Of a stretch of 64,000 bases of DNA, positions 25,144-34,105 are shown piece after piece. The notes beneath the pieces are model-generated. The model searched no databases. It was not told where the DNA came from and saw only the letters and a list, made by a program, of their open reading frames with translations. Every line of letters begins with the position of its first letter. Position 1 is the first letter of the stretch. The position numbers were made by a program, and so were the translations under genes. Location of the stretch: positions 62,001 through 126,000 of the forward strand of contig NZ_MIHA01000014.1 of NCBI RefSeq assembly GCF_001722335.1, written 5' to 3'. The DNA is from Mycolicibacterium flavescens. Its GTDB lineage: Bacteria > Actinomycetota > Actinomycetes > Mycobacteriales > Mycobacteriaceae.

Positions 25144-26328
25144 AGGGGAAAGTTCACCCTCGGGCGGGGAGGTGGCGATGACCGTCGTGCCCTGCCCGGG
25201 GGTGGAGCGCACCTCCATCGACCCGCCCATCGCGTCGAAGCGGGCCAGCAGCGAGCCCAGCCCGATGTGCCCGTCGGCGACGTACCGGTCGACGACCGCG
25301 GGGTCGAAACCGCACCCGTCGTCGGCGACGGTCAGCACGATGCGGTCGTGCACCCGCGACAGCGTGACGCGCACCGTCGACGCACCCGCGTGCTTGCCGA
25401 TGTTGGTGAGCAGCTCGCGTGCGGCCCGGTACAGCAGCTGCTGCGAGTCCGGCTTGCCGACCTCCTCGAGGTCCGCGTCGACGACGTGCTCGCCGCGAGC
25501 CTCGAACTGCCGCACCAACTCTCGTACCGCCGGCGTCAACCCGAGCTGGGCCAGCACCTGCGGGTGCAGCTCGGTCACCGTCGAGCGCAGCGCCGCGGCG
25601 GTCTGCTGCAGCGCGGTGTAGGCCGCCTCCAGTGCGGGATCGTCGACGCGTTCGCGCGCCTCGTCGAGGTCCAGGCGGGCGGCCAGCAGCGTCTGCAGCG
25701 GCCCGTCGTGCAGGTGTTCGGCGACCTCGCGGTTGTGCCGCTCGTCGGCCTGCATCGCCTCCGACACCAACTGCCGCCGCACGTCCTGCAGTGTGATGAC
25801 GCGGGCCTGCCGTCGCACCAGCACCACGCACAGCGCCGTCATCGCGACCGCCGACCACAGCAGGAAGCCGAACTGGGTGTAGACCACGTTGGGCAGGCCG
25901 ACCGAGTCGTCGCGTTTGGAGTAGACGATCCACACCGCCAGGTAGGCCGCCGCGGTCCCCACGCCCAGCAGCGCGGTCAGCAGCGGCCGGTCCTGAAACG
26001 CCACCGCGATCGGCAGCAGGAAGAACACCGGCAGCAGCGCCTCGGTGGCCCCGCCGGACACCAGGCACAGCACCACCACCACCAGCACGTCGATGCCCGT
26101 CGACGCCCAGTCCGCCCACCGCGGCAGCACCGGACGCCGGGTCACGAGCACCAGCCACAGCACCGCGGCCACCGCCCACACGCCGAGCACGACGATGTAG
26201 ACCTCGGGCAGCCAGTGGTCGACCTCCCACACCCACACCAGCACGCAGATCAGCGCGATCAGCGGCAGCCGCAGCACCGCGGTGACGCGCACGGGCTCGG
26301 CGGCCAGCAGACGCGTGAGACGGTCCAC
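25108..26328 (-). CDS. Sensor histidine kinase, NarL/DesK class (HisKA_3)
   Basis: A 406-residue membrane kinase. Five or six hydrophobic helices (to about residue 180) and no obvious sensory domain come first. The HisKA_3 dimerisation box follows with His in EVAEHLHDGPLQTLLAAR (about residue 214), then a HATPase domain with N-box ELLTNIGKHAG and G-boxes VADDGCGFDP and HIGLGSLLARFDAMGGSM. GTG 26328 lies 3 bases after the response-regulator stop, so the pair is one unit with the regulator first. Signal unknown; the lack of an external loop suggests a membrane-borne cue. Confidence 0.9.
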   Translation of the reverse strand: MDRLTRLLAAEPVRVTAVLRLPLIALICVLVWVWEVDHWLPEVYIVVLGVWAVAAVLWLVLVTRRPVLPRWADWASTGIDVLVVVVLCLVSGGATEALLPVFFLLPIAVAFQDRPLLTALLGVGTAAAYLAVWIVYSKRDDSVGLPNVVYTQFGFLLWSAVAMTALCVVLVRRQARVITLQDVRRQLVSEAMQADERHNREVAEHLHDGPLQTLLAARLDLDEARERVDDPALEAAYTALQQTAAALRSTVTELHPQVLAQLGLTPAVRELVRQFEARGEHVVDADLEEVGKPDSQQLLYRAARELLTNIGKHAGASTVRVTLSRVHDRIVLTVADDGCGFDPAVVDRYVADGHIGLGSLLARFDAMGGSMEVRSTPGQGTTVIATSPPEGELSPREQTQSRIDSA

Positions 26329-26331
26329 AGC

Positions 26332-26970
26332 TCAGTCCAACAGCTTGCGGCGCATCGCCTCGGCGACGGCGGCGCCGCGGTCGTTGACGCCGAGCTTCTC
26401 GTACAGACGCTGAACGTGGGTCTTGACCGTCGACGGGGCCAGAAACAGCTGCTTGGCCATCGCCGGGATGCTGACGCCCGAGGCGATCAGGTTGAGCACC
26501 TCGCGCTCGCGGGGGCTGAGCGCCGCCCGGTCGGGTTCGGCGCGCTTGCGGATCTCGCCGGCCAGCCCGGCGGCCAGGCTCGGCGCGACGACGTCGCGGC
26601 CCTTTGCGCAGTCGAGCACCGCGTTGACCAGCTCGGCGCGGCTGGACTCCTTGGGCAGAAAGCCGGCCGCGCCGTTCTGCAGCGCCTGGTAGACGATCGC
26701 GGCCTCGTCGTGCGCGGAGATCAGCAGCACCCGGGTCGGCAATTCGTCGCGGGTGACCGCGGCCGCCACCTCGGCGCCGTCCATCCCGGGCATCCGGTAG
26801 TCGAGCAACGCGACCTGCGGGCGGTGCGCGCGGATCGCCTCCAGCGCGGCGGGCCCGTCGTCGGCCTCGGCCACCACCACGATCTGGCCGCTGTTGACCA
26901 GCGCACGGACCACGCCGTCGCGGAACATCGGGTGGTCGTCGCCCACCACCACCTGCACCCGGTCAACCAC
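26332..26970 (-). CDS. Response regulator, NarL/LuxR family
   Basis: A 212-residue regulator. The receiver domain (1-120) has the acidic pair in VVGDDHPMFRDG, the phospho-Asp in VALLDYRMPGMDG, Ser in LLISAHDE and Lys in GFLPKESS. The C-terminal LuxR-type HTH (about 150-205) reads LSPREREVLNLIASGVSIPAMAKQLFLAPSTVKTHVQRLYEKLGV. It is co-transcribed with the kinase downstream. Targets are not known; the divergent gene 170 bases away (small secreted protein) is an obvious candidate. Confidence 0.92.
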   Translation of the reverse strand: MVDRVQVVVGDDHPMFRDGVVRALVNSGQIVVVAEADDGPAALEAIRAHRPQVALLDYRMPGMDGAEVAAAVTRDELPTRVLLISAHDEAAIVYQALQNGAAGFLPKESSRAELVNAVLDCAKGRDVVAPSLAAGLAGEIRKRAEPDRAALSPREREVLNLIASGVSIPAMAKQLFLAPSTVKTHVQRLYEKLGVNDRGAAVAEAMRRKLLD

Positions 26971-27140
26971 GCGATCAGCTTGTCACAGCAGGCGTTCCCC
27001 CGATCGGTGGACACGCGAATCCACCGGACCATCCCCCAGCCGGTCGACAGACCGCGCCGCCGCGATGCCGCATTCTTGGTTCATCACCGGAACACACCGG
27101 CAGACAGACCGAAAAGATCACCAGCACAGGAGGATTCGAC

Positions 27141-27389
27141 ATGAACACCAACACCACCCGCCGCATCGCCCGCTTCTTCGCCCTGCCGGCCGTCGCCGCC
27201 GGGATCGCCGCCGGAGCCCTCGGCTTCGCCGGTGCCGCCAGCGCAGGCACCTACACCCAGGACATGACGCCGCGACCCGGCATCGTCGCCGGCCCGGTCG
27301 TCAAGGCGCACCCGGCCCCCGAGATGCCGGCAGGCACCCACCACCACGGGCTGGCCTACGCGCAGGATCTGGCGGCCGGCCGCCGCTGA
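27141..27389 (+). CDS. Small secreted protein, function unknown
   Basis: An 82-residue product. ATG 27141 is preceded by AGGAGG. Residues 1-35 form a Sec signal peptide (basic MNTNTTRRIARFF, hydrophobic core, AGAASA cleavage region). The mature part of about 47 residues is rich in proline, alanine and glycine, with a HHHG run, and has no cysteine. A strong terminator follows. It is divergent from the two-component system, which may regulate it. Confidence 0.75.
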   Translation: MNTNTTRRIARFFALPAVAAGIAAGALGFAGAASAGTYTQDMTPRPGIVAGPVVKAHPAPEMPAGTHHHGLAYAQDLAAGRR

Positions 27390-27401
27390 TCATCAGGACC
27401 T

Positions 27402-27442
27402 GAAGCCCTCCCCGACGACGTGGCACTCCCGGGGAGGGCTTC
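27402..27442. terminator. 12-bp stem terminator after the small secreted gene
   Basis: GAAGCCCTCCCC (27402-27413) and GGGGAGGGCTTC (27431-27442) form a perfect 12-bp stem with a 17-base loop, 13 bases after the stop at 27389. There is no T-run, usual for mycobacterial intrinsic terminators. Confidence 0.75.
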
Positions 27443-27467
27443 GCCCTGTGCGGCTACCGTCGGAGGT

Positions 27468-27722
27468 ATGTCGAACATCTCGAGCAATGACCTGATCGAC
27501 GACGTGGCGCCCGGCGACCTCGTCGCCGTCGACCGCGACAACAGCACCCAGGCGGCCAAGGTGGTGCACAAGGAAGCCGTCGAGGACGGGTTCCTCATCA
27601 CCTACGAGGCACCCGATGCCCAGACCTTCGAGGTGCGCTACCCGGCCGGCACCCGCGTCACGCGGTCGCTGGAGTCCAAGTGGGAATCCGACCAGAGCCC
27701 GACGCCCCACAAACCCGTCTGA
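27468..27722 (+). CDS. Small conserved-looking hypothetical protein
   Basis: An 84-residue acidic protein, MSNISSNDLIDDVAPGDLVAVDRDN..., with a beta-rich pattern (GDLVAVDRD, AAKVVHKEAVEDGFLITYEAP, FEVRYPAGTRVTRSL) suggesting a small barrel. No transmembrane segment or cysteine. The chosen ATG at 27468 touches GGAGGT directly, which is closer than normal ribosome spacing, so the true start may differ. It runs 23 bases before fadE2 and may be co-transcribed with it. Confidence 0.65.
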   Translation: MSNISSNDLIDDVAPGDLVAVDRDNSTQAAKVVHKEAVEDGFLITYEAPDAQTFEVRYPAGTRVTRSLESKWESDQSPTPHKPV

Positions 27723-27745
27723 CCGGTTGTCATATCGTGGCGGGC

Positions 27746-28981
27746 ATGGACTTCGCGATGTCGGCCAAGGCGGCGGACTACCACGACCGGCTCACCTCGT
27801 TCATGACGGAGCACGTCTTCCCCGCGGAGGCGGACTACCACGCCTACCGCGAGGAGAAGGGCCCCAAGGACTTCACCGTCCCGCCGGTCGTCGAGGACCT
27901 CAAGAAGCTGGCCAAGGAGCGGGGGCTGTGGAACCTGTTCCTGCCCGCCGAGTCCGGGCTGACCAACCTGGAGTACGCGCAGCTGGCCGAGCTGACCGGC
28001 TGGAGCATGGAGATCGCGCCGGAGGCCACCAACTGCGCGGCGCCCGACACCGGCAACATGGAGACGCTGCACCTGTTCGCGAGCGAGCAGCAGCGCAAGC
28101 AGTGGCTCGAGCCGCTGCTGGCCGGTGAGATCCGCAGCGCGTTCGCGATGACCGAGCCGGCGGTCGCCTCCAGCGATGCCCGCAACATCGAGACCACGAT
28201 GCTGCGCGACGGCGACGATTACGTCATCAACGGCCGCAAGTGGTGGATCACCGGCGCCGCCGACCCGCGCTGCAAGATCCTGATCGTGATGGGCCGCACC
28301 AACCCGGACGCGGCCAGCCACCAGCAGCAGTCGATGATCCTGGTTCCGACCGACACCCCGGGCGTCGACATCCAGCGCTCGCTGCCGGTGTTCGGCTGGC
28401 AGGACCAGCACGGTCACTGCGAGATCGTCTTCGACAACGTGCGGGTGCCCGCCGAGAACCTGCTGCACGAAGAGGGCAGCGGGTTCGCGATCGCCCAGGC
28501 CCGGCTGGGACCAGGCCGCATCCACCACTGCATGCGTGCGATCGGCGCGGCCGAACGGGCGCTGGCGCTGATGGTCGACCGCGTGCAGAAGCGGGTGGCG
28601 TTCGGCAAGCCGCTGGCCGAGCAGGGCGTGGTGCGTGAATCGATCGCCAAGTCGCGCAACGAGATCGACCAGGCCCGGCTGCTGTGCCACAAGGCGGCGT
28701 GGACCATCGACGAGCAGGGCAACAGGAGTAAGGAGGCGCAGACGCTGGTGGCGCAGATCAAGTCCGTGGCTCCGCAGATGGCGTGCAACGTCATCGACCG
28801 CGCCATCCAGGTGCACGGCGGTATGGGCGTCAGCGACGACGTGCCGCTGGCCCGGTTGTACGCCTGGCACCGCGCGATGCGGTTGTTCGACGGCCCCGAC
28901 GAGGTGCACATGCGCACCATCGCGCGCACCGAACTGGGCCGGGAGAAAAGCGCTTTCGCCGCGGCGGTGACGCAGAGGTGA
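27746..28981 (+). CDS. fadE2: FadE2, acyl-CoA dehydrogenase
   Basis: A 411-residue acyl-CoA dehydrogenase. FAMTEPAVASSDARNIETTM and NGRKWWITGAADPRCKILIVMGRT are the middle-domain motifs; KRVAFGKPLAEQGVVRESIAKSRNEIDQARLL and AIQVHGGMGVSDDVPLARLYAWHRAMRLFDGPDEVH end the protein, with Asp-Gly-Pro-Asp-Glu in place of the Glu-Gly-Thr of butyryl-type enzymes, as in the ACAD10/11-like group. It matches Rv0154c, which likewise precedes ptpB. ATG 27746 fits the family N-terminus. Its stop overlaps the ptpB start. Confidence 0.88.
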   Translation: MDFAMSAKAADYHDRLTSFMTEHVFPAEADYHAYREEKGPKDFTVPPVVEDLKKLAKERGLWNLFLPAESGLTNLEYAQLAELTGWSMEIAPEATNCAAPDTGNMETLHLFASEQQRKQWLEPLLAGEIRSAFAMTEPAVASSDARNIETTMLRDGDDYVINGRKWWITGAADPRCKILIVMGRTNPDAASHQQQSMILVPTDTPGVDIQRSLPVFGWQDQHGHCEIVFDNVRVPAENLLHEEGSGFAIAQARLGPGRIHHCMRAIGAAERALALMVDRVQKRVAFGKPLAEQGVVRESIAKSRNEIDQARLLCHKAAWTIDEQGNRSKEAQTLVAQIKSVAPQMACNVIDRAIQVHGGMGVSDDVPLARLYAWHRAMRLFDGPDEVHMRTIARTELGREKSAFAAAVTQR

Positions 28982-29775
28982 CCTCCGAGGTCGGGGAGCT
29001 GTCCGGGGCGTGGAATTTCCGTGACGTCGCCGCGGGCACCGGCATCCGGCCCGGCCGGTTCTTCCGGTCCAGCGAGCTGACCGGTCTGGACGATCCCGGC
29101 CGGGACGCGTTGCGCCGGTTGGCCATCAGTGACGTCGCCGACCTGCGCTCGGCCCGTGAAGTGGAGCGGCACGGTGCCGGCGCGGTCCCGCCGGGCGTCG
29201 AGGTGCACCTGCTGCACTTCCACGAACTCGCCGCCACCAACGGAGAGGCGCCGCACGAGACGGCGTTTCAGAAAATGATGAGCGAGAAGCCCGACGACGA
29301 GGACATGTCGGCGGCCGCCGCCCGCTTCATGACCGAGGAGTACCAACGCTTCCCGACGTTGCCCGGCGCGCAGCGGGCAATGCGGCAGGTGGTCTCGCTG
29401 CTGGCCGACGGGCGCCCCCTCATCGCGCACTGCTTCGCGGGCAAGGACCGCACCGGGTTCACCGTGGCCACCGTGCTCGACGCGATCGGCGCCGACCGGG
29501 ACGCCGTGATGGCCGACTTTCTGCGCAGCAACGAAGCGGTACCGCAACTGCGCGAACAGATCCTGCGGTCGGTGCGTGAGCGCACGGAAACCGACGAGGA
29601 AGTCACGTTCGTCGAGGCCCGGCTGACCGACGCGGTGCTGGGCGTGCGCGAGGAGTACCTGCAGACGGCCCGGCGCGCGATCGAGGAGAACTACGGGTCG
29701 GTCGCGGGTTATCTGCGGGCTGCGGGGATCACCGACGACGACGTGCGTCGGCTGCGCGAGGCCCTGCTCGGCTAG
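28978..29775 (+). CDS. ptpB: PtpB, protein tyrosine/serine phosphatase
   Basis: A 265-residue phosphatase. N-terminal LSGAWNFRDVAAGTGIRPGRFFRSSELTGLD and the P-loop HCFAGKDRTGF with nucleophile Cys about residue 152 and CX5R geometry; the lysine-aspartate inside the loop (FAGKDR) is the mark of the Y_phosphatase3/PtpB group with phosphoinositide activity. VTFVEARLTDAVLGVREEYL matches the C-terminus. GTG 28978 overlaps the fadE2 stop (GTGA). In M. tuberculosis it is secreted and acts on host lipid signalling; no signal peptide is visible, and its role in an environmental species is unclear. Confidence 0.92.
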   Translation: MTSEVGELSGAWNFRDVAAGTGIRPGRFFRSSELTGLDDPGRDALRRLAISDVADLRSAREVERHGAGAVPPGVEVHLLHFHELAATNGEAPHETAFQKMMSEKPDDEDMSAAAARFMTEEYQRFPTLPGAQRAMRQVVSLLADGRPLIAHCFAGKDRTGFTVATVLDAIGADRDAVMADFLRSNEAVPQLREQILRSVRERTETDEEVTFVEARLTDAVLGVREEYLQTARRAIEENYGSVAGYLRAAGITDDDVRRLREALLG

Positions 29776-30935
29776 TTCGCGTCCTTTTCGGCCTCGTACT
29801 TGGTGGTCATGTGCTCGATCGCCGACAGCTGGGTCTGCGCCAGTTCGTCGCGCACCTCGGTGGCGCGCGCCGCGGCGTCCAGCGTCGGCTGAGCCTGGCC
29901 CTGGAAGTGCGGCATCACTTCGGCGGCGAACAACTCCGCGGACCGGCGGGTGGCCGCCGGGTTGGCCCACTCGTGGCCCATCTGCAGCATGCAGCCGAAG
30001 CCGCCGGACTGGTCCCACAGCCGCTGCACCTGCGCGCGGGCCTGTTCGGGGGTGCCGATCACACCGGCGCCGGCGCCGTTGATGATGTCGATGACCTCGT
30101 CGATCCGGTCGCCGGGCATGGTCATCTGCGGGAACGCCGCGACCTTCTGGAAGTACAGGTACCAGGCCTCCAGCCCGAATCTGACGTCGGCGCAGGCCTG
30201 TTCGTAGGTTTCGGCGATGTGCATCGGGCAGACCAGCGACCAGTTGCGGCGGTCCACGGTGGTGCCGAACGCGGCGGCGCGTTCCTCGGCGATGCCCCAG
30301 TGGTGGGCGAGCGCGTCGAACCCCTCGACGACCAGCGTCGCGCCGATCGACAGCAGCCCGATGCCGTGCTTGCCCGCCAGCCGGGCGCCCGTCGGCGAGG
30401 CCACCGCCGCGACGGCCAGCGGGATGCCGTTCTCGGAGTACGGCGCCAATTGCAGTCGCGCGTCGACGAGTTCGTGGGTGGCGGTCTTCGCCGACACGGT
30501 CTCGCCGGCCAGTAGCCGCACGACGATGTCGAGGTTGGTCTCGAGCAGTTCGCGGGTGTCGGTCGGGGTCAGCCCGATCATCGCCGAGTCCGTCGGCAGC
30601 GATCCGGGCCCGACGCCGCCGATGATTCGGCCGTGGGTGAGGTGGTCGAGCAGCATCAGCCGGTCCGCGGCCCACAGCGGATTGTGGTAAGCCAGCGAGA
30701 TCACCCCGGTGCCGAACCGGATCCGCTTGGCGCGCTGCGCGGCTGCGGCAATGAACACCTCGGGTGAGCTGATGATCTCGCTGCCCGCCGAGTGGTGTTC
30801 ACCGATCCACGCCTCGTCGTAGCCGAGAGCGTCGAGGTGCTCGATGAACTCCAGATCCCGTTGCAGCGCGAGCGTCGGGTTGGTGCCCGCGCGGTGGAAC
30901 GGTGCGATGAAGTACCCGAAGCGCAGCCTGGCCAT
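29772..30935 (-). CDS. LLM-class flavin-dependent oxidoreductase
   Basis: A 387-residue luciferase-like monooxygenase. LRFGYFIAPFHRAGTNPTLALQRDLEFIEHLDALGYDEAWIGEHH is the N-terminal signature; ISLAYHNPLWAADRLMLLDHLTHGRIIGGVGPGSLPTDSAMIG follows, and the barrel ends with GVIGTPEQARAQVQRLWDQSGGFG. It may use FMN or F420; sequence alone does not decide, though the limonene-monooxygenase-like N-terminus favours FMN. Its stop overlaps the ptpB stop (CTAG). Confidence 0.85.
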   Translation of the reverse strand: MARLRFGYFIAPFHRAGTNPTLALQRDLEFIEHLDALGYDEAWIGEHHSAGSEIISSPEVFIAAAAQRAKRIRFGTGVISLAYHNPLWAADRLMLLDHLTHGRIIGGVGPGSLPTDSAMIGLTPTDTRELLETNLDIVVRLLAGETVSAKTATHELVDARLQLAPYSENGIPLAVAAVASPTGARLAGKHGIGLLSIGATLVVEGFDALAHHWGIAEERAAAFGTTVDRRNWSLVCPMHIAETYEQACADVRFGLEAWYLYFQKVAAFPQMTMPGDRIDEVIDIINGAGAGVIGTPEQARAQVQRLWDQSGGFGCMLQMGHEWANPAATRRSAELFAAEVMPHFQGQAQPTLDAAARATEVRDELAQTQLSAIEHMTTKYEAEKDAN

Positions 30936-30944
30936 GCCTGCAAG

Positions 30945-31430
30945 CTACTGCGTCAGGTATAGCCCCGTGACCCAAACGACGGTGGCCAGCAGCGCGCCGG
31001 CCAGTTCGACGCCGACCGACAACGCGACGCCCTTGAGCGCGTGCTTGGTCGACACCCACGCGATCCGCTGGTCGCGCCGGTAGGCCAGTTCGGCGAGGTA
31101 GATCCCGCCGACGAAGCCGATCGCCAGGCCCAGCACCGGGACCACGAAGAAGCCGATCACGCCGAGCACGGCGCCGGCGACCAGGCTGCGGGTGCGCACG
31201 TCGGCCTCACGCATGCGCCGCACCGGCCAGGTGTACTTGACGAACGCCGCCGCGCCCAGCAGCGCGGTCACCACGCCGAGCGTCACCCATGCGGTGGTGT
31301 TGTTCTCGACGACGGCCCACACCGCGATCGCGGCGAACACCAGCAGCGTGCCCGGCAGGATCGGTACCACGATGCCGACGATGCCGACCGCGATGGCCAG
31401 CGCGACCAGCACGACGCCGCCGGTACTCAT
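30945..31430 (-). CDS. DUF456 membrane protein
   Basis: A 161-residue protein with four or five hydrophobic helices and glycine-rich repeats; IVGIVVPILPGTLLVFAAIAVWA at the N-terminus and GAVLGVIGFFVVPVLGLAIGFVGGIYLAEL in the middle are the DUF456 pattern (glycine-zipper-like). Function unknown. It is 9 bases before the LLM oxidoreductase gene and likely shares its transcript. ATG 31430. Confidence 0.82.
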   Translation of the reverse strand: MSTGGVVLVALAIAVGIVGIVVPILPGTLLVFAAIAVWAVVENNTTAWVTLGVVTALLGAAAFVKYTWPVRRMREADVRTRSLVAGAVLGVIGFFVVPVLGLAIGFVGGIYLAELAYRRDQRIAWVSTKHALKGVALSVGVELAGALLATVVWVTGLYLTQ

Positions 31431-31457
31431 GCGGCCAATCTACGCGACCTGCGATTT

Positions 31458-31496
31458 GTGAGTGATTTCGTTCGCTCGGCGAGCGTTTTCACTCAC
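31458..31496. terminator. Nested hairpin at the end of the HAD operon
   Basis: GTGAGTGA (31458-31465) pairs with TCACTCAC (31489-31496), enclosing CGCTC-GGC-GAGCG (31473-31485). The outer arm covers the stop codon of the HAD gene on the minus strand. It separates that operon from the DUF456 gene. Confidence 0.65.
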
Positions 31497-32200
31497 GAAC
31501 CGAGCTGCGTGGCGAGGTCGCCGAAGTCGGTTGCCATGATGTCGAACTCGCCGTCGGCGATCTTGGGCGGGCGGCGCCTGCCCTCCCCGTACTCCAGCGG
31601 CCGGTCCACGTAGGCCGTCTTCAGCCGGGCGCTCTTCGCGCCGCGCAGATCGTTGGCGTGGGCGGCCACCAGCATCAGTTCGGCCGGCTCGACGTCGAGC
31701 AGGTCGGCGCAGCCGAGGTAGACCTCCGGGTCGGGTTTGTAGTGGCCGAACAGTTCGGCCGAGATCACGCAGTCCCACGGCAGCCCGGCGCGTTTGGCCA
31801 TGTTGGTCAGCAGCGAGAAGTTGCCGTTGGACAGCGGCGTGATCGTGTACCGCGTCTTGAGCCGGGTCAGCCCCGCCACCGCGTCGGGCCAGGGGTCCAG
31901 GCGGTGCCAGGCGCGGTTGAGATGGTCGACGGCTTCGTCGGCCAGCCCGGTGATCCCCGCCTTCGCGAGCAGGTCGACGAGGATCATCCGGTGCAGGTCG
32001 TCGACGTTGGTCCACGGCAGCTCACCGCGGCGCACCCGGTCCATCGCGGGCGGGTAGCCGGCCCGCCAGTCGTCGGCGAAGGCCGCCCAATCCTGTTGTG
32101 CACCAATGCTGCGGCCGAACGCCTCGAGTTCGGCGATGATGCACGTGCGCCAGTCGACGACGGTCCCGAAGGTGTCGAACGCCAGCGCCCGGACGGTCAC
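31493..32200 (-). CDS. HAD-family haloacid dehalogenase-type hydrolase
   Basis: A 235-residue HAD hydrolase of the type II haloacid dehalogenase group. Nucleophile Asp9 in LAFDTFGTVVDW, Ser-Asn in ITPLSNGNF, Lys in GHYKPDPEVYLGCADLL and the final acidic motif in LVAAHANDLRGA. GTG 32200 overlaps the quinone-oxidoreductase stop (GTGA), so the two are coupled. Substrate unknown; many such proteins are general phosphatases or dehalogenases. Confidence 0.87.
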   Translation of the reverse strand: MTVRALAFDTFGTVVDWRTCIIAELEAFGRSIGAQQDWAAFADDWRAGYPPAMDRVRRGELPWTNVDDLHRMILVDLLAKAGITGLADEAVDHLNRAWHRLDPWPDAVAGLTRLKTRYTITPLSNGNFSLLTNMAKRAGLPWDCVISAELFGHYKPDPEVYLGCADLLDVEPAELMLVAAHANDLRGAKSARLKTAYVDRPLEYGEGRRRPPKIADGEFDIMATDFGDLATQLGS

Positions 32201-33162
32201 GGCTCCAGCACCACCTTGCCGAGGATCCCGCCGTCGGCCAACGTCTGCAGGGCGTCGGCGCCGTTGGCAAGCGGGAACCGGACCGGCGGGGGCGGCCGCA
32301 GCCCGGCCGTGACCAGTTGCGCGACCCCGAATTCGAACACCGACTGGGCGCCCGGTTTGCGGTTGAGGTACTCGCCGTAGCCGACCCCGATCACCGCCAC
32401 GTTACGCAGCAGCAGCCGGTTGACCTTGACCGCGGGAATGCCGCCGCCGGAGGCGAATCCGAGTACCAGCAGCCGGCCCTCGACCGCGAGCGCGCGGACC
32501 GCGTCGTCGAACGCGTCCCCGCCGATCGGGTCGACCACCAGATCCACTCCGCGACCGTCGGTCGCGTCCTTGACCGCCTGCAGCCAACCGTCGGTCAGCG
32601 GCAGCACCACGTCGGCGCCCAGCGACTCGACGAATTCGACGGCGTGCGGCCGGTGCACCATCGCGATCACCTTGGCGCCCAACGCTTTCGCCACCTGGAT
32701 GGCCGCGGTGCCGACGCCACCCGCTGATCCCAGCACCAGCACCGTCTCGCCGGGGCGCAGGGCGCCGCGCTTGGCCAACGCGAAGTACATCGTCTGGTAG
32801 TTGCCAAGCAGCGCAACCGATTCGGCGTCGTCGAGTCCGTCCGGCGTGGGCCGGACGCTGGCCGGCGGCACGGCCACCCGTTCGGCCCAGCCGCCGAGCA
32901 TCGACAGCGCGGTGACCCGCTGGCCGGGCTTGAACTCCGACTCGTACGGCGCCGAGCGCACCACCCCGGCGACCTCCATACCGGGCACGAACGGCGGATC
33001 GAGCCGCATCTGGTATTCCCCGCGCAGCAGCAGCAGGTCGGGGAAGCTGACGCCGGCGGCACCGACGTCGACGACGACCAGATCGTCACCGCCGACATCG
33101 TCGACATCGGTGTACTCCAGACCGGATGGACCGGAGAGTTGCTGCGCGACAAGCGCTTTCAT
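32197..33162 (-). CDS. Quinone oxidoreductase-like MDR enzyme (Rv0149-like)
   Basis: A 321-residue medium-chain reductase without zinc ligands. SFPDLLLLRGEYQMRLDPPFVPGMEVAGVV is the quinone-reductase N-terminal motif, VLGSAGGVGTAAIQVAKALGAKVIA the NADPH site and VDPIGGDAFDDAVRAL the next block. It resembles Rv0149. ATG 33162 (MKALVAQQL) is the family start; the frame is open 60 bases further. It is 7 bases after the SDR gene. Confidence 0.88.
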   Translation of the reverse strand: MKALVAQQLSGPSGLEYTDVDDVGGDDLVVVDVGAAGVSFPDLLLLRGEYQMRLDPPFVPGMEVAGVVRSAPYESEFKPGQRVTALSMLGGWAERVAVPPASVRPTPDGLDDAESVALLGNYQTMYFALAKRGALRPGETVLVLGSAGGVGTAAIQVAKALGAKVIAMVHRPHAVEFVESLGADVVLPLTDGWLQAVKDATDGRGVDLVVDPIGGDAFDDAVRALAVEGRLLVLGFASGGGIPAVKVNRLLLRNVAVIGVGYGEYLNRKPGAQSVFEFGVAQLVTAGLRPPPPVRFPLANGADALQTLADGGILGKVVLEP

Positions 33163-33169
33163 ACCGGGC

Positions 33170-34033
33170 TCAGCCGATGCTGAAGGTGGCCCGCTGCGCC
33201 GCCGACAGATCGGTGATCTCACCCCACTTGGCCGCGATGTCGTCCACGGACGGCACGTCGGTGAACGTGATGCCCTCGTTCTGGAACAGTGCGGTGCGCT
33301 GCACCTTGCCGCCGCCGACGATGAACACCGACGCGGTGTCGGGCAGTTCCTCGGTCATCAGGTAGGCCACCACCGGGGCGACGTACTCGGGCGTCAGCTT
33401 CTCGAAGACCTCCGGCGGCAGGATGTCCTGCGTCATCCGGGTGGCCGCGATCGGCGCGACCGCGTTGGCCTTGATGTTGTACTTGGCGCCCTCCTGGGCC
33501 AGCGTGTTGATCAGGCCGACCAGGCCGAGTTTCGCGGCGCCGTAGTTGGCCTGACCGAAGTTGCCGAACAGCCCGCTGGTCGAGGTGGCCACCACGACGC
33601 GCCCGAAGTTGTTCTCGCGGAAGTGCGGCCAGGCCGCGCGGATCACGTTGTAGCCGCCGTAGAGGTGCACCTTGAGCACCGCGTCCCAGTTGCCGAACTC
33701 CATCTTGTGGAAGGTGCCGTCGCGCAGGATGCCCGCGTTGGAGACCACACCGTCGACCTTGCCGAACTCGTCGAGCGCGGTCTTGATGATGTTCTCGGCG
33801 CCCTCGGGTTCGGCGACCGAGTCGTAGTTGGCGACGGCGCGGCCGCCGGCCTCCTTGATCTCGGCGACCACCTGGTCGGCCATCGCCGAACCGGCGCCGG
33901 TGCCGTCCCGCGCGCCACCGAGGTCGTTGACGACGACGCTGGCGCCCTCCTTGGCGAGGGTCAACGCGTACTCGCGTCCGAGGCCGCCTCCGGCACCGGT
34001 GACGACGACGACGCGGTCCTGCACTCCTGGCAT
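33170..34033 (-). CDS. Short-chain dehydrogenase (Rv0148-like, MFE2-type)
   Basis: A 287-residue SDR. Cofactor motif VTGAGGGLGREYALTLAKEGA, then NDLGG (Asp favours NAD), NAG in VVSNAGILRD and catalytic Tyr/Lys in ANYGAAKLGLVG with Ser in VATSTSGLFG. The 3-hydroxyacyl-CoA dehydrogenase domains of peroxisomal multifunctional enzyme type 2 share this pattern, so it may oxidise a 3-hydroxyacyl-CoA. ATG 34033 (MPGVQDRV). Confidence 0.88.
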   Translation of the reverse strand: MPGVQDRVVVVTGAGGGLGREYALTLAKEGASVVVNDLGGARDGTGAGSAMADQVVAEIKEAGGRAVANYDSVAEPEGAENIIKTALDEFGKVDGVVSNAGILRDGTFHKMEFGNWDAVLKVHLYGGYNVIRAAWPHFRENNFGRVVVATSTSGLFGNFGQANYGAAKLGLVGLINTLAQEGAKYNIKANAVAPIAATRMTQDILPPEVFEKLTPEYVAPVVAYLMTEELPDTASVFIVGGGKVQRTALFQNEGITFTDVPSVDDIAAKWGEITDLSAAQRATFSIG

Positions 34034-34105
34034 GAGTTTCCTTTCCACATTCCGCGATTTCGGTGTCGCCGGTTGCGCTGGCCGCCACCAACGACACCCA
34101 AATCG

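Noticed and set aside
27746..28981. Start of FadE2 at the upstream GTG 27680
   Set aside because: That frame overlaps the preceding gene and the extra residues do not resemble the family; ATG 27746 fits.
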